Shown one piece after another: positions 15,227 through 23,915 of a DNA stretch of 64,000 bases (positions are counted from its first letter, which is position 1; every line of letters starts with the position of its first letter). Origin of the DNA: Bog-473 sp963770645 (GTDB lineage Bacteria; Actinomycetota; Acidimicrobiia; Acidimicrobiales; RAAP-2); NCBI GenBank assembly GCA_963770645.1, contig CAVYQL010000003.1, forward strand, positions 1,488,001-1,552,000. Reading direction: 5' to 3'. A model generated the notes under the pieces. It did no database searches. It saw only the letters and a list, made by a program, of their open reading frames with translations, and was not told the DNA's origin. The position numbers and the translations under genes were made by a program.

Positions 15227-15856
15227 TCAGCTGCGCGGCGGACCGACCTGCGCATCGAGCCACGCCACCAGGGGCGCCCCGGCGGTGAACACCTCCACGA
15301 CGCGTGCCTTTGCCCGCGCCGTATGCAACCACGCGGCGGGCGCCCATGACCGCGACGTGACGAGACCCTTCAGGCGCAACAGCTCGATACGCGGATGTTC
15401 CTTGGGGTAGCCCTTCGGCGCGCTCTTGAGCGTCTCCATGGCATGGACACTGAGCCCAGACTTGCGAAGCACCTCCACCACCTTTTGCAGCCGGCGCCCC
15501 GCGCCGTCCGCCGCAACGGCGGCGCGGAAACGAGCCAGCTGGTCGGTCGTCATGTGGTACGTGCCGACACCGGCGAGGAGCCCGTCCCCGGACAGCTGCA
15601 CGTAGCCGTCCCCGATCATGGCCGCGACAGCCGTCTTGTAGGGCGACTTGTCCCGGCTGAAGCGGGTATCGCGATAGGGACGGAGCAGACGCGCCGCACC
15701 AAAGTCGTCACGGAGCTCGGCGAGCAGCGCCTCCATCGGCGCCCTGATGTCGTGCTCGTAGACTTCCTTGTGGTCCAGCCAGTAGGCCTTGGAATTGTCG
15801 GCCTCGAGACCCTCGAAGAAGTGCAGGGCGCTCTCGGGCCACCCCTTGAAGCTCAT
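15227..15856 (-). CDS. DUF2461 domain protein
   Basis: Protein of about 209 residues matching DUF2461 (TIGR02453), a family without known reaction. Characteristic parts are FKGWPESALHFFEGLEADNS, AYWLDHKEVYEHDIRAPMEA, LLRPYRDTRFSRDKSPYKTA and a late KGYPKEHPRIELLRLKGL. The start is uncertain: ATG 15856 gives the domain directly (MSFKGWP), while ATG 15892 and GTG 15931 lie in frame upstream; none has a good ribosome site. It is convergent with the desaturase and divergent from the permease. Confidence 0.85.
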   Translation of the reverse strand: MSFKGWPESALHFFEGLEADNSKAYWLDHKEVYEHDIRAPMEALLAELRDDFGAARLLRPYRDTRFSRDKSPYKTAVAAMIGDGYVQLSGDGLLAGVGTYHMTTDQLARFRAAVAADGAGRRLQKVVEVLRKSGLSVHAMETLKSAPKGYPKEHPRIELLRLKGLVTSRSWAPAAWLHTARAKARVVEVFTAGAPLVAWLDAQVGPPRS

Positions 15857-15980
15857 GGGGCGTGACGACGTCGTTGCGGCCGTTCCTCCCATCGGCCCAT
15901 CATGCCCGAGACGTGTGACGCCGGCCGCCACGCCAGTTTACGTCGGCCTCGGAAAGGAAGGACACTGCTCGATGGTGCTC

Positions 15981-16040
15981 GGTTCGGGAGCGGCAATGAG
16001 TGCTCGGGAACGGCAATGAGTGCTCGGGAACGGCAATGAG
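15981..16040. repeat. 20-bp tandem repeat carrying start codons
   Basis: Three units of TGCTCGGGAACGGCAATGAG; the last two (16001-16020, 16021-16040) are identical and the first (15981-16000) differs at a few bases. Each copy brings an ATG (15996, 16016, 16036). Because 20 is not a multiple of three, the ATGs fall in different frames. Confidence 0.92.
15996..16039 (+). other. two overlapping 7-codon minicistrons before the permease gene
   Basis: ATG 15996 and ATG 16016 each encode MSARERQ and stop. The first stop (16017-16019) overlaps the second ATG, and the second stop (16037-16039) overlaps the permease ATG at 16036, both as ATGA. This arrangement would let ribosomes terminate and reinitiate into the permease. 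It arises from the 20-bp repeat. Whether the peptides are made is unknown. Confidence 0.5.
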
Positions 16041-17241
16041 TACGGACTCGCCCAGGCGCGCCAGCACGCGCCCGGGTCAGCGCGCCCACGCATCGTGGTG
16101 GCTGGCGGGGCTGGGCCTGGCCGCTGTGGTTGCCGCGGCGATCGCGGCACCCGAAGAGGCGCGGGCGGCAGCAGCGCAGGACTGGCCGCCGTTCGTCCTC
16201 GTCGCGGGGTTGCTCCTGGTCGGCCTAGTGGCCGAGGAGGACGGGCTGTTCGCCGCTGGCGGCCACGCGCTGGCCCGCCTCGCACCCAACGGCGTGGCGC
16301 TCTACGCGGGCACGGCGATCCTCGTCGTCGTGGTCACGACGCTGCTCAACCTCGACACCGCGGTCACTTTCCTCACCCCGGTGCTCGTGTACGCGGCGCG
16401 CAGCAGGGGCGAGGGACGGGCACCTCTCGTGTACGCCTGCCTCCTGCTCGCCAACGCCGGATCGTTGATGCTGCCCGGATCGAACCTGACCAACCTCATC
16501 GTGCTCGGACATCTCCACCTCTCGGGCGGCTCGTTCCTACGGCACATGGTGTTGCCGGCCCTGGCGGCGGCGGTGGTGACGGCGCTCGTCGTCGGCGTCT
16601 GGCATCACGCTTCCTTGCGCACGACGATCGCGCCGGTCGGCCGACCTGAGCACCCGACGCTCGGCCTCGGCCTGCTTGCCGTCGCCGCGGTGACCGTCCT
16701 TGTCGTCGCGCTGCGTTCGCCCGCGCTGCCCGTCGCCGCGGTGGGCGTCGGAACCGTCGTGCTGCGGGGGCTCGGCACGGGGTCTACCGAGTCCGCGTCC
16801 GCGTCCGGATCCGGGACGGCGACGCCACGCCGCGCCCTGGAGTACTTGGGCCTGCCGGTGCTCGTCGGACTGCTGGGGTCGGCCGTGGCACTCGGAACAC
16901 TTGGTCGCGCCTGGGACGGCCCGGCGACGATGCTCGCGCACCTGAACGCCTGGGGCACCGCCGCCGCGGCCGCGCTGCTGAGCGTGCTCGTCAACAATCT
17001 CCCCGCGGCATCGCTGCTGGCGGCACGCCAGCCCCCACACCCTTACTCGCTCCTGGTCGGGTTGAACGTCGGCCCGAACCTCTTCGTCACCGGCTCCCTG
17101 GCCTGGATCCTCTGGCTCCGCGCCGCGCGCGGTGCGGGTGAGCGCCCTGACATCAAGCGGGCGAGCCTGCTCGGGCTGGCCAGTGCGCCGCTCGCCATCG
17201 CGGCGGCCGTCGCCGTGCTGGTCGCCGAGGGCCCGCACTGA
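16036..17241 (+). CDS. ArsB/NhaD-type permease (SLC13-like)
   Basis: Polytopic membrane protein of 401 residues with about eleven hydrophobic segments, of the ion transporter superfamily that includes ArsB arsenite pumps, NhaD and SLC13 carriers. Typical stretches are TLLNLDTAVTFLTPVLVYAA, LLANAGSLMLPGSNLTNLIV (the S-N-x-x-N re-entrant motif) and the second-half NNLPAASLLAARQPPHPYSL followed by GLNVGPNLFVTGSLAWILWL. The substrate is not clear; no arsR or arsC is nearby. Start ATG 16036 lies in a 20-bp repeat that also gives two tiny upstream reading frames. Confidence 0.8.
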   Translation: MSTDSPRRASTRPGQRAHASWWLAGLGLAAVVAAAIAAPEEARAAAAQDWPPFVLVAGLLLVGLVAEEDGLFAAGGHALARLAPNGVALYAGTAILVVVVTTLLNLDTAVTFLTPVLVYAARSRGEGRAPLVYACLLLANAGSLMLPGSNLTNLIVLGHLHLSGGSFLRHMVLPALAAAVVTALVVGVWHHASLRTTIAPVGRPEHPTLGLGLLAVAAVTVLVVALRSPALPVAAVGVGTVVLRGLGTGSTESASASGSGTATPRRALEYLGLPVLVGLLGSAVALGTLGRAWDGPATMLAHLNAWGTAAAAALLSVLVNNLPAASLLAARQPPHPYSLLVGLNVGPNLFVTGSLAWILWLRAARGAGERPDIKRASLLGLASAPLAIAAAVAVLVAEGPH

Positions 17242-17259
17242 CCGTTGGGCGCAGGGCTG

Positions 17260-18219
17260 CTAGGTGGGTCCAGCGCTGTGGTCGGCCACGCCGAGCGCAC
17301 GTCGCAGCACCAACGCGGACTCCTGGTGCGCCCGCCGCGACACCTCCGCTGTCATGACGAGCGCCGAGCCGTGGAAGGTTCCCGGGAACTGGTGCAACTC
17401 CACCGAGACGCCGGCACGAAGCAGTCCCAACGCATAGGCGATGCCCTCGTCGCGCAAAGGGTCGTTCTCGGCGGTGGACACATAGGCGGGCGGCAGCCCG
17501 CGCAGGTCAGTCGCCCGGGCCGGCGCCGCGTAGCTCGGCACGTCGGACGAGCCCGAGAGGTCGCCCAGGTAGGCGCGCCAGCTCTGTTCCGCCAGGGGAC
17601 GGTTCCAGATCGGCGTGTCCACGAACGCCTGCATGGACGGCGTCTCAAGGCGATCGTCGAGCTCGGGGATGTGCAGCATCTGAAAGCACAGCGCCGGCCC
17701 GCCTTCGTCGCGGGCCAACAGGGCGGTCGCGGCGGCGAGGCCACCGCCGGCGCTGGCACCCATCACGGCGACGCGGCTGGTGTCGACGGCGAGCGCATCG
17801 GCCTCGGCGTGGAGGTAGCGCAAGGCGGCGAAGCAGTCGTGCACCGCGGCCGGGTACGGGTGCTCGGGTGCCAGCCGGTAGTCCACCGAGACGATGACCG
17901 CGCCCAGGTCTGCCGCCGTCAGAACGGCCCCGATGTGCTCTGTGTCGACGCTGCCGACGATGAACCCGCCCCCGTGGATCATCACGATGCCGGGTACGGC
18001 CACGGCGGCGGCCTTCGGTCGGTACACGCGCACCTTGACCTCCGGATCGCCGTCCCACCCCGGGATCATCCGGTCGTCGATGTCGAGCGTGTCGGCCTGC
18101 GGAAGGTCGCGGGCCATCGCCACGACCATGGCCTCGAAGCCGGCCCGCGCAGCCACGGGGTCGTTGAGGTCGAACACGGGCATCGCCTCGACGAAAGCGG
18201 CCAGCTCCGGGTCGATCAT
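17260..18219 (-). CDS. alpha/beta hydrolase, hormone-sensitive lipase family esterase
   Basis: Cytosolic esterase/lipase of 319 residues in the HSL (family IV) group. The oxyanion motif MIHGGGFIVGS, the nucleophile GASAGGGLAA (Ser), the acid in STAENDPLRDEG (Asp) and the base in FPGTFHGSAL (His) form a complete triad. VDYRLAPEHPYPAAVHD is the usual second HSL motif. It would act on short to medium acyl esters. It shares its strand with the upstream SDR gene, 37 bases apart, so the two may be co-transcribed. Confidence 0.92.
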   Translation of the reverse strand: MIDPELAAFVEAMPVFDLNDPVAARAGFEAMVVAMARDLPQADTLDIDDRMIPGWDGDPEVKVRVYRPKAAAVAVPGIVMIHGGGFIVGSVDTEHIGAVLTAADLGAVIVSVDYRLAPEHPYPAAVHDCFAALRYLHAEADALAVDTSRVAVMGASAGGGLAAATALLARDEGGPALCFQMLHIPELDDRLETPSMQAFVDTPIWNRPLAEQSWRAYLGDLSGSSDVPSYAAPARATDLRGLPPAYVSTAENDPLRDEGIAYALGLLRAGVSVELHQFPGTFHGSALVMTAEVSRRAHQESALVLRRALGVADHSAGPT

Positions 18220-18256
18220 GATGTGCCCTCCCCCTGTCGTGTCCTGCGTACGTGCC

Positions 18257-19033
18257 CTACTTGGGCTGCATCCGGATGCCGGCGTCGATGCGGATCGACT
18301 CGGCGTTCATGTACGAGTTGGTCAGCAGCTCGACCGCCAACGAGGCGAATTCGTCCGCGCGCCCCAGGCGCTTCGGGAACAGCACGTCCTGGGCCAGCTT
18401 GCTCTTGAAGACCTCAGAACCCTCACCCGCCCCGTAGATCGGCGTGTCGATGAGCCCGGGCAGGATCGTGTTGACCCTGATGCCGACCACGGCGAGGTCG
18501 CGCGCCACCGGCAGGGTCAGGCCGACGACGCCACCCTTGGACGACGAGTACGCGGCCTGGCCGATTTGCCCGTCCTCGGCCGCGACCGACGACGTGTTCA
18601 CGATGGCGCCACGCGCGCCGTCGGCGTCGGGCTCGTTCAGGCTCATCTTGGTGGCGGCCAGCCGGATGCAATTGAAGGTCCCGATGAGGTTGATCTCGAT
18701 CACCCGCCGGTAGAGGTCGAGGTCGTGCGCCGACGCGTAGTCGCCGTCCTTGCCGATGGTGCGGGTCGCCCATCCGATACCGGCGCAGTTGACCAGTGAC
18801 TTGAGTGGCGCCATCTCGATGGCGGCCTCGACGGCCGCGATGACGTGCTCGGGATTCGTGACGTCGGTCTGGACGAAAAGCCCGCCGATCTCTTTGGCCA
18901 GCGGTGCGCCTTTGTCCTCTTGGAGGTCGGCCACCACCACATGCACTCCCCGCTGAGCCAGCAGGCGCGAGGTGGCCTCACCCAAGCCTGATGCCCCACC
19001 CGTCACGATCGCCGATGTGCCGTTCAGATCCAT
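18257..19033 (-). CDS. SDR family dehydrogenase, 3-hydroxyacyl-CoA dehydrogenase type II-like
   Basis: Classical short-chain dehydrogenase of 258 residues. The cofactor loop is TGGASGLGEA, Asp in VVVADLQEDK suggests NAD, NCAGIG follows, and the active site is S in NTSSVAAEDG with Y-x3-K in YSSSKGGVVG. The insert after the catalytic region and VRVNTILPGLIDTP with a C-terminal AESIRIDAGIRMQPK resemble HSD17B10-type hydroxyacyl-CoA dehydrogenases. It probably oxidises a 3-hydroxyacyl-CoA or a steroid alcohol. It lies upstream of the HSL esterase on the same strand. Confidence 0.88.
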   Translation of the reverse strand: MDLNGTSAIVTGGASGLGEATSRLLAQRGVHVVVADLQEDKGAPLAKEIGGLFVQTDVTNPEHVIAAVEAAIEMAPLKSLVNCAGIGWATRTIGKDGDYASAHDLDLYRRVIEINLIGTFNCIRLAATKMSLNEPDADGARGAIVNTSSVAAEDGQIGQAAYSSSKGGVVGLTLPVARDLAVVGIRVNTILPGLIDTPIYGAGEGSEVFKSKLAQDVLFPKRLGRADEFASLAVELLTNSYMNAESIRIDAGIRMQPK

Positions 19034-19132
19034 CTCGCTGCGATTCCTCCTGCCGTCTCAGAGGCGCGGGTCCGCTGGGCGGGTCCCCGGCACCAGGGTG
19101 CCCGCAGAGGATAGGGGCCGACGCAGGGCTGG

Positions 19133-20857
19133 TCACATCTGCTCGGGCGCCTCCATGCCGAGCAGCGAGAGCCCCAACTCGAGCACCCGCGCGGTGAGCT
19201 CGCACAGACCGAGGCGAGACTTCCGCAGCGCCTCGTCCTCGACGAGGACGCGGCATGCCTCATAGAACGAGGTGAACGTGGTCGCCAGCTCGAAGAGATA
19301 GGCGCACAGCTTCGACGGACTCAGCGTCTCGGCCGTCTCCTCGATCGCCCCGGCGAAGCGCAGCAGCTCGAGCGCGAGGGCGCGTTCGGTTGGCTCCCCG
19401 AGGAGTGGAACCGCGCCGGGCGCGGGCGGCTGGACCTGGCCGCGGCGGAAGATCGAGCGGATGCGGGCGTGCGCGTATTGCAGGTAGGGCCCGGTGTTGC
19501 CCTCGGTGGCCAGCATGCGGTCCCAGTCGAAGACGTAGTCGCGCATCCGCTCCGTCGACAGATCGGCGTACTTGATCGCGCCGATTCCCAGGGCGCGTGC
19601 GACCTCGGCTTGGCACTCGGGTGCGAGCTCGCTGTGACGCTCCTCCAACGCTGCGCCGGCGCGGTCGACCCCCTCGGCCAGCAGGTCGATCAGGCGCTCG
19701 GACTCACCACTGCGGCTGGCCAGCTTCTTGCCGTCGGTCCCCAGCACGAGCCCGAATCCGGCGTGGATAGCGGCGGATGCGTCAGGCAGGTAGCCGGCCA
19801 GGACCGACACCGCGAACACCAGCCGCAGATGCAGCGACTGCTCGGCGCCGACCACGTACACGAGTCGCGTGGCTCCGAGCCGGCCGACACGGTCGCGTAC
19901 GGCGGCCAGGTCGGTCGCCGGGTACCCGTAGCCGCCGTCGGACTTGCGCACGATGAGGGGCAGCGGGTCACCGTTGCGGTTCTCGAAGCCCTCGGGGAAG
20001 ACGCAGAGGGCGCCGCCGTCCTCCACGAGCAGCCCCTTGGCGTCGAGCTCGGAGACGACTTCGGGCAGGTACGGGTTGTAAAAGGACTCACCCACGAGGT
20101 CCTCGGGCGTGAGGAGCACGCCCAGCAGGTCGTACACCTCCTGGGCGTGGCGTACCGACTCGGCGACAAAGATCTGCCAGAGCCGCATGGTCTCGGGGTC
20201 GCCGCCCTGGAGGAGCACGACGCGGCGCCGGCACCGGTCCGCGAAGACCGGGTCGCTGTCGAACTGCACGCGTGCCGCCGCGTAGAACTCGTTCAGGTCC
20301 CGCACGCTGAAGGATTCGGCCTGCTCGGCGCCACCGACGTCGAGCAGGTGCTCGATCAGCATGCCGAAGGGCGTGCCCCAGTCACCGATGTGGTTCTCGC
20401 GCCGTACCTCGTGGCCGATGAACTCCAACACCCGCACCAGCGCGTCGCCGATCAGCGTGCTGCGCAGATGCCCGACGTGCATCTCCTTTGCGACATTTGG
20501 TGCCGAGTAGTCGACCACCACGCGCTCGGGGCTGGCCGTGAGAGCCACGCCGAGGCGCGGCTCGGCCGAGAGCACTCCGACCAGCCCAGCTACGAACTCG
20601 TCCGACAGGCTCAGGTTGATGAAGCCCGGGCCGCTGACCTCGACCGTCGCGCAGACGTCGTCGAGATCCGCCGCTGCCACGATCTCCTCGGCGAGCGAGC
20701 GGGGGTCCGAACGTCCCAATTCCTTGGCCAGCGGCAGGGCGCCATTGGCCTGGAAGTCGGCCCGGTCGGAAACCCGCAGGACCGGGTCGGCACCGGGGCG
20801 CAGGGTGTCGAACGCATCCTGCAGCCGCTCGAGGAGGATGCCGGAGGGGTCGGTCAT
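19133..20857 (-). CDS. argS: arginyl-tRNA synthetase
   Basis: Class I aminoacyl-tRNA synthetase of 574 residues that charges tRNA-Arg. The N-terminal Arg-tRNA synthetase domain contains VSGPGFINLSLSDEFVAG; the catalytic domain has the HIGH box as HVGH (residues 127-130) in APNVAKEMHVGHLRST and NHIGDWGTPFG. The KMSKS position is degenerate (KKLASRSGES), which is usual for this enzyme. The DALR anticodon domain ends ARVLELGLSLLGMEAPEQM. ATG 20857 is preferred; ATG 20872 is in frame upstream. Essential housekeeping gene, no operon partner. Confidence 0.97.
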   Translation of the reverse strand: MTDPSGILLERLQDAFDTLRPGADPVLRVSDRADFQANGALPLAKELGRSDPRSLAEEIVAAADLDDVCATVEVSGPGFINLSLSDEFVAGLVGVLSAEPRLGVALTASPERVVVDYSAPNVAKEMHVGHLRSTLIGDALVRVLEFIGHEVRRENHIGDWGTPFGMLIEHLLDVGGAEQAESFSVRDLNEFYAAARVQFDSDPVFADRCRRRVVLLQGGDPETMRLWQIFVAESVRHAQEVYDLLGVLLTPEDLVGESFYNPYLPEVVSELDAKGLLVEDGGALCVFPEGFENRNGDPLPLIVRKSDGGYGYPATDLAAVRDRVGRLGATRLVYVVGAEQSLHLRLVFAVSVLAGYLPDASAAIHAGFGLVLGTDGKKLASRSGESERLIDLLAEGVDRAGAALEERHSELAPECQAEVARALGIGAIKYADLSTERMRDYVFDWDRMLATEGNTGPYLQYAHARIRSIFRRGQVQPPAPGAVPLLGEPTERALALELLRFAGAIEETAETLSPSKLCAYLFELATTFTSFYEACRVLVEDEALRKSRLGLCELTARVLELGLSLLGMEAPEQM

Positions 20858-20915
20858 CCCGCATTCTCGCATGTGGGGCGCGCCGGGCGATCCGTCCGCG
20901 TCGCGCGGCGGCCGC

Positions 20916-22019
20916 TCAGTCGGCGGGCGCCCCCATGCCCCCGTCCAACAAGCCGTAGCGGCGGTACGGGCCGAAGAACCCGTGCTCGAGGAGGCCGTAG
21001 CCGACGCGCCCGTCGTAGGAGAACTCAGCGACGTGGTCGACGATGCCGTACTGCGCGAGTCCTTGCACGTCGTCGACCTCCAGCACGAGCCCCTGGGTCA
21101 CCGGCTCGGGGCCGTGGTACATGCCGTGGCGCCAGTCCGCGTCGATGCCGTACCCCGTCCCGATGGAGACGAAGTTGGCGAGCAACGGCGTGCAGGTGAT
21201 GGCGATGCCCGCGTCGGGGAAGCGAACCACGGAGCGGTCGATGACGCGCGTCCCGGGGATGAGATGGTGCTCGTGCTCTGATCGGCCGAGGTCCTCGACG
21301 CCACGCTCGGGATCCACCCAGACCCGCTCGGCCTGCACGAGCGGGCGCTCGCCGTCGTCGCGCTCGTGGCAGATGTACATGATGGTGTGGTCCTCGAACT
21401 GCATGGGGAAGTAGTTCCACATGCCGCCGAGGACGAGCTCTCCTTGGCGGATGCCGTCGGTCTCGGGCTCGCCGACCGGCCGCACGCCCCAGGAGCGGTC
21501 CCGCGTCCCCCAGCACCGATCGGGGGTGACGGCGAGCTCGGTGCCGCCGACCGAGAGCGTCCCCGACCAGTACCCGGTCTGGGCCAGGCGCTGGGTGTCG
21601 AACACGACCTTGCCCTTGCTGCGCATGTACTGGCGCGGCTCGGCGACGGCGGGGATGTGACCCTCCCAGGTCACGTCCATGGCGACTGAGTGCTCCGTCG
21701 GCTCCACCACGACGCGCAGGCGGCGCAGGGGCTCGAGCACCTCGACGCGGATGGGACCGACGGAGAGGTCGCCCCGGTCGACCAGGGGGGCCGAGGCGCG
21801 GACGATGTGCTGGGAACCGCCGTGACGCACGTCGATGAAGGCGTCCACGACGCCGAGGTTCGGGTACTGGCCGTACCCGAAGATGGCGAACCACTCACCC
21901 GAGGACGGGTGCATGTTGAAGTAGTACCGGTCGTAGAAGTTGCGGTCGCTCGTCGCAGGATGGGCGATGAATTCCGACGCCTGATGGACCGGGTAGTCGT
22001 CGAAGGAAGAGAGCGTCAT
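20916..22019 (-). CDS. conserved protein of unknown function, AttH/CrtC-like beta-sandwich
   Basis: Protein of 367 residues rich in beta strands and aromatic residues. Features include FYDRYYFNMHPSSGEWFAIF, FIDVRHGGSQHIVRASAPLV, WGTRDRSWGVRPVG and GGMWNYFPMQFEDHTIMYIC. The paired-sheet pattern with W-G-x-R-D-x-S-W resembles the AttH / carotenoid hydratase (CrtC)-like lipocalin-type fold; that assignment is tentative and no reaction can be stated. No signal peptide. ATG 22019 lies ten bases after the stop of the FmdB-type zinc-ribbon gene, so the two are one operon. It may act on lipids or terpenoids. Confidence 0.65.
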   Translation of the reverse strand: MTLSSFDDYPVHQASEFIAHPATSDRNFYDRYYFNMHPSSGEWFAIFGYGQYPNLGVVDAFIDVRHGGSQHIVRASAPLVDRGDLSVGPIRVEVLEPLRRLRVVVEPTEHSVAMDVTWEGHIPAVAEPRQYMRSKGKVVFDTQRLAQTGYWSGTLSVGGTELAVTPDRCWGTRDRSWGVRPVGEPETDGIRQGELVLGGMWNYFPMQFEDHTIMYICHERDDGERPLVQAERVWVDPERGVEDLGRSEHEHHLIPGTRVIDRSVVRFPDAGIAITCTPLLANFVSIGTGYGIDADWRHGMYHGPEPVTQGLVLEVDDVQGLAQYGIVDHVAEFSYDGRVGYGLLEHGFFGPYRRYGLLDGGMGAPAD

Positions 22020-22029
22020 GCCGGTGCGC

Positions 22030-22254
22030 TCAGCAGCAGGCGCAGCCGCTGCCGCAGCCGCCGGCCACCGGGGCGCCGCACGCGCCCGTGCCCACTGGCT
22101 CGGTGGCCAGGCCGGTCGTGGCGAAGACTGGGAAGAGCCGTCGTGCACCCACGTGACCGTCGGGGCAGGAGGCCGGCGCGTCGGCCTCGGCCATGGGCCG
22201 GCGCTCGTCGAAGACGGCGTGACAGGTCGAGCAGCGAAATTCGTAGACGGGCAC
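22030..22254 (-). CDS. FmdB family zinc ribbon protein
   Basis: Short protein of 74 residues. It begins PVYEFRCSTCHAVFDERRPM, the FmdB/CxxC regulatory start with the first zinc knuckle (C-S-T-C), followed by SCPDGHVGARRLFPVF and a Cys/Gly-rich tail (GGCGSGCACC). Such proteins may bind DNA or modulate an enzyme; the role is unproven. GTG 22254 has a GGAGG six bases upstream. It is the first gene of the pair with the AttH/CrtC-like gene. Confidence 0.85.
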   Translation of the reverse strand: MPVYEFRCSTCHAVFDERRPMAEADAPASCPDGHVGARRLFPVFATTGLATEPVGTGACGAPVAGGCGSGCACC

Positions 22255-22311
22255 GGTTGACCTCCGCCGGCAGCCTACGCGATGCCCGAGTCAGCGCCGC
22301 AGCCCGCGGTC

Positions 22312-23745
22312 CTAGGGCTGCGCGAAGGCGTAGATGGGCGAGCCGTTGTAGATCGCGGAGTCGGCCGGCACGTAGGGCCCGTCGATGTTCACCGAGAGAT
22401 ACCCGTCGGCGCCCGGACCGGAGTCCCCCGCCACGGTCATGATGGCGTCGTCGGGCCAGACCTCGGTCACGATCCCGACGTGCACCGAGGTCGCGGTGCT
22501 CCAGGGCCCCGTGCCGTAGAGGACCGCGTCGCCCACGGCGGGCATGGCAGTCGGTGGCAGGTCGGCGCCGTAGGTAGCCGCCCACCCCCAGATGTCGCCG
22601 GTGAAGGCGTAACGCGGGATCGGGACGCCCGCCTGCTCCCAGGCCCAGGTGGCGAAGAGCGCGCACCACTCCTCGCAGGGCCCGTAGGGGTTGCAGTAGG
22701 GCCCCTCGGTGTCGGGATCGGGTGCGATCTGGGAGGCCACCGCGTCCGCGATAGCGGCCGACTGAGGGAACTCCGGTTCGGCTGTGGCGGTCGTGAAGCT
22801 GTAGGCCCACGCCTGAGGGTCGAGCAGCCAGTACCCCGTTCCCTCGTTGTTGCCGATGATGGCCGAGATCTGCGTCGCCGTCGGGTCCAACGAGAGTCCC
22901 CCGAAGGCCTGGGCGTCGCCGTAGTTGAGAACGACGCCGTTCGCCGTGGCAATGAGATAGCCGCCTCCGTCGGGCGAGGCCACCATCCCCACGACCGAGT
23001 CGGGCAGGTTGGCGCTGCCGGCCGAGCCATAGAAGCCGGCGTCGCCGAAGGAGAAGATGCCGCCGTCGGCGCCTACCAGCCAGTAGCCCTTCCCGTCGCG
23101 CGTCGCCGCCATGCCGACGATGGGCGCGTTGAGCTGCAGGCTGCCCGTGCTGCCGTAGAACCCAGCGTCGCCGTAGGCGAAGACGCCACCGTCGGCCGCG
23201 ACGAGCCAGTAGCCCTTGCCGTCAGGCGTCGAGGCCATGCCGACGATGGGCTGGTTGAGATGTGAAGAGCCCATCGACCCGTAGAACTGGGCGTCGCCGT
23301 ACGCGAAGACGCCGCCGTCGAGCGCGCCGAGCCAGTACCCCTTGGCGTCGCGCGTCACCGCCATGGCGACGACCGGGCCTTGGAGCGGCAGCGAGCCCGC
23401 CGACCCCTCGAAGGTCGCGTCGCCGAAGGCGAACACGCCACCGTCGGCGCTGGCCAGCAGGTACCCGCCGCCGTCGGGCGTCGCGACGCCCGAGAAGACG
23501 GGCGAGTTGAGCGGCTGGGGCATTTGCGGGTTGGTGAGGCTCACGTTGCCGAAGCCGATCATCCCGCCGTCCTGGTAGACCGCGCCGGCCGGCGCGGACG
23601 CCGTCACAGCGCTGATCGCCACCACGGCCGGTGCGAGCACCGTTGCCAGCACGAGGGTGACGGCCAACGATGTCAGCGTGGGGCGCCTCTTGCGGCGGGT
23701 GTCGGCCGCCCCGACAGATCCCCCCGCGCCTCCCCGTCCGCGCAC
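22312..23745 (-). CDS. secreted repeat protein with C-terminal CHAP amidase domain
   Basis: Exported protein of 477 residues. The basic start (RRKRRPTLTS) and hydrophobic stretch VTLVLATVLAPAVVAISAVT with ASAPAGA form a signal peptide. Residues about 60-310 hold five to six copies of a 45-residue unit, for example PDGKGYWLVAADGGVFAYGD followed by AGFYGSTGSLQLNAPIVGMA. The C-terminal part has CHAP features: EEWCALFATWAWEQAG (Cys nucleophile), VGDAVLYGTGPW and SVHVGIVTEVWPD (His). It probably binds the cell surface through the repeats and cuts peptidoglycan peptides or amides. Stands alone, divergent from acnA. Confidence 0.85.
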   Translation of the reverse strand: MRGRGGAGGSVGAADTRRKRRPTLTSLAVTLVLATVLAPAVVAISAVTASAPAGAVYQDGGMIGFGNVSLTNPQMPQPLNSPVFSGVATPDGGGYLLASADGGVFAFGDATFEGSAGSLPLQGPVVAMAVTRDAKGYWLGALDGGVFAYGDAQFYGSMGSSHLNQPIVGMASTPDGKGYWLVAADGGVFAYGDAGFYGSTGSLQLNAPIVGMAATRDGKGYWLVGADGGIFSFGDAGFYGSAGSANLPDSVVGMVASPDGGGYLIATANGVVLNYGDAQAFGGLSLDPTATQISAIIGNNEGTGYWLLDPQAWAYSFTTATAEPEFPQSAAIADAVASQIAPDPDTEGPYCNPYGPCEEWCALFATWAWEQAGVPIPRYAFTGDIWGWAATYGADLPPTAMPAVGDAVLYGTGPWSTATSVHVGIVTEVWPDDAIMTVAGDSGPGADGYLSVNIDGPYVPADSAIYNGSPIYAFAQP

Positions 23746-23915
23746 CCGTCGATTCTGCCGCTCCCCTTCAGCCCGTGTGGGCCGAAGCCGTTACGAAGTG
23801 GTTACGACTTGGGTCGTTCAACTCGGGTGTGGGGCCCATCGGTCGCTCCCGGGAGGCGAGCCCCGTCCGAGCACCTCGGTGGGCGGTCCGTCGGGGCCCA
23901 CGGCAGAATGGGCAG

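Noticed and set aside
16036..17241. Arsenic resistance operon
   Set aside because: The permease resembles ArsB only at superfamily level; no arsR, arsC or acr gene is adjacent.
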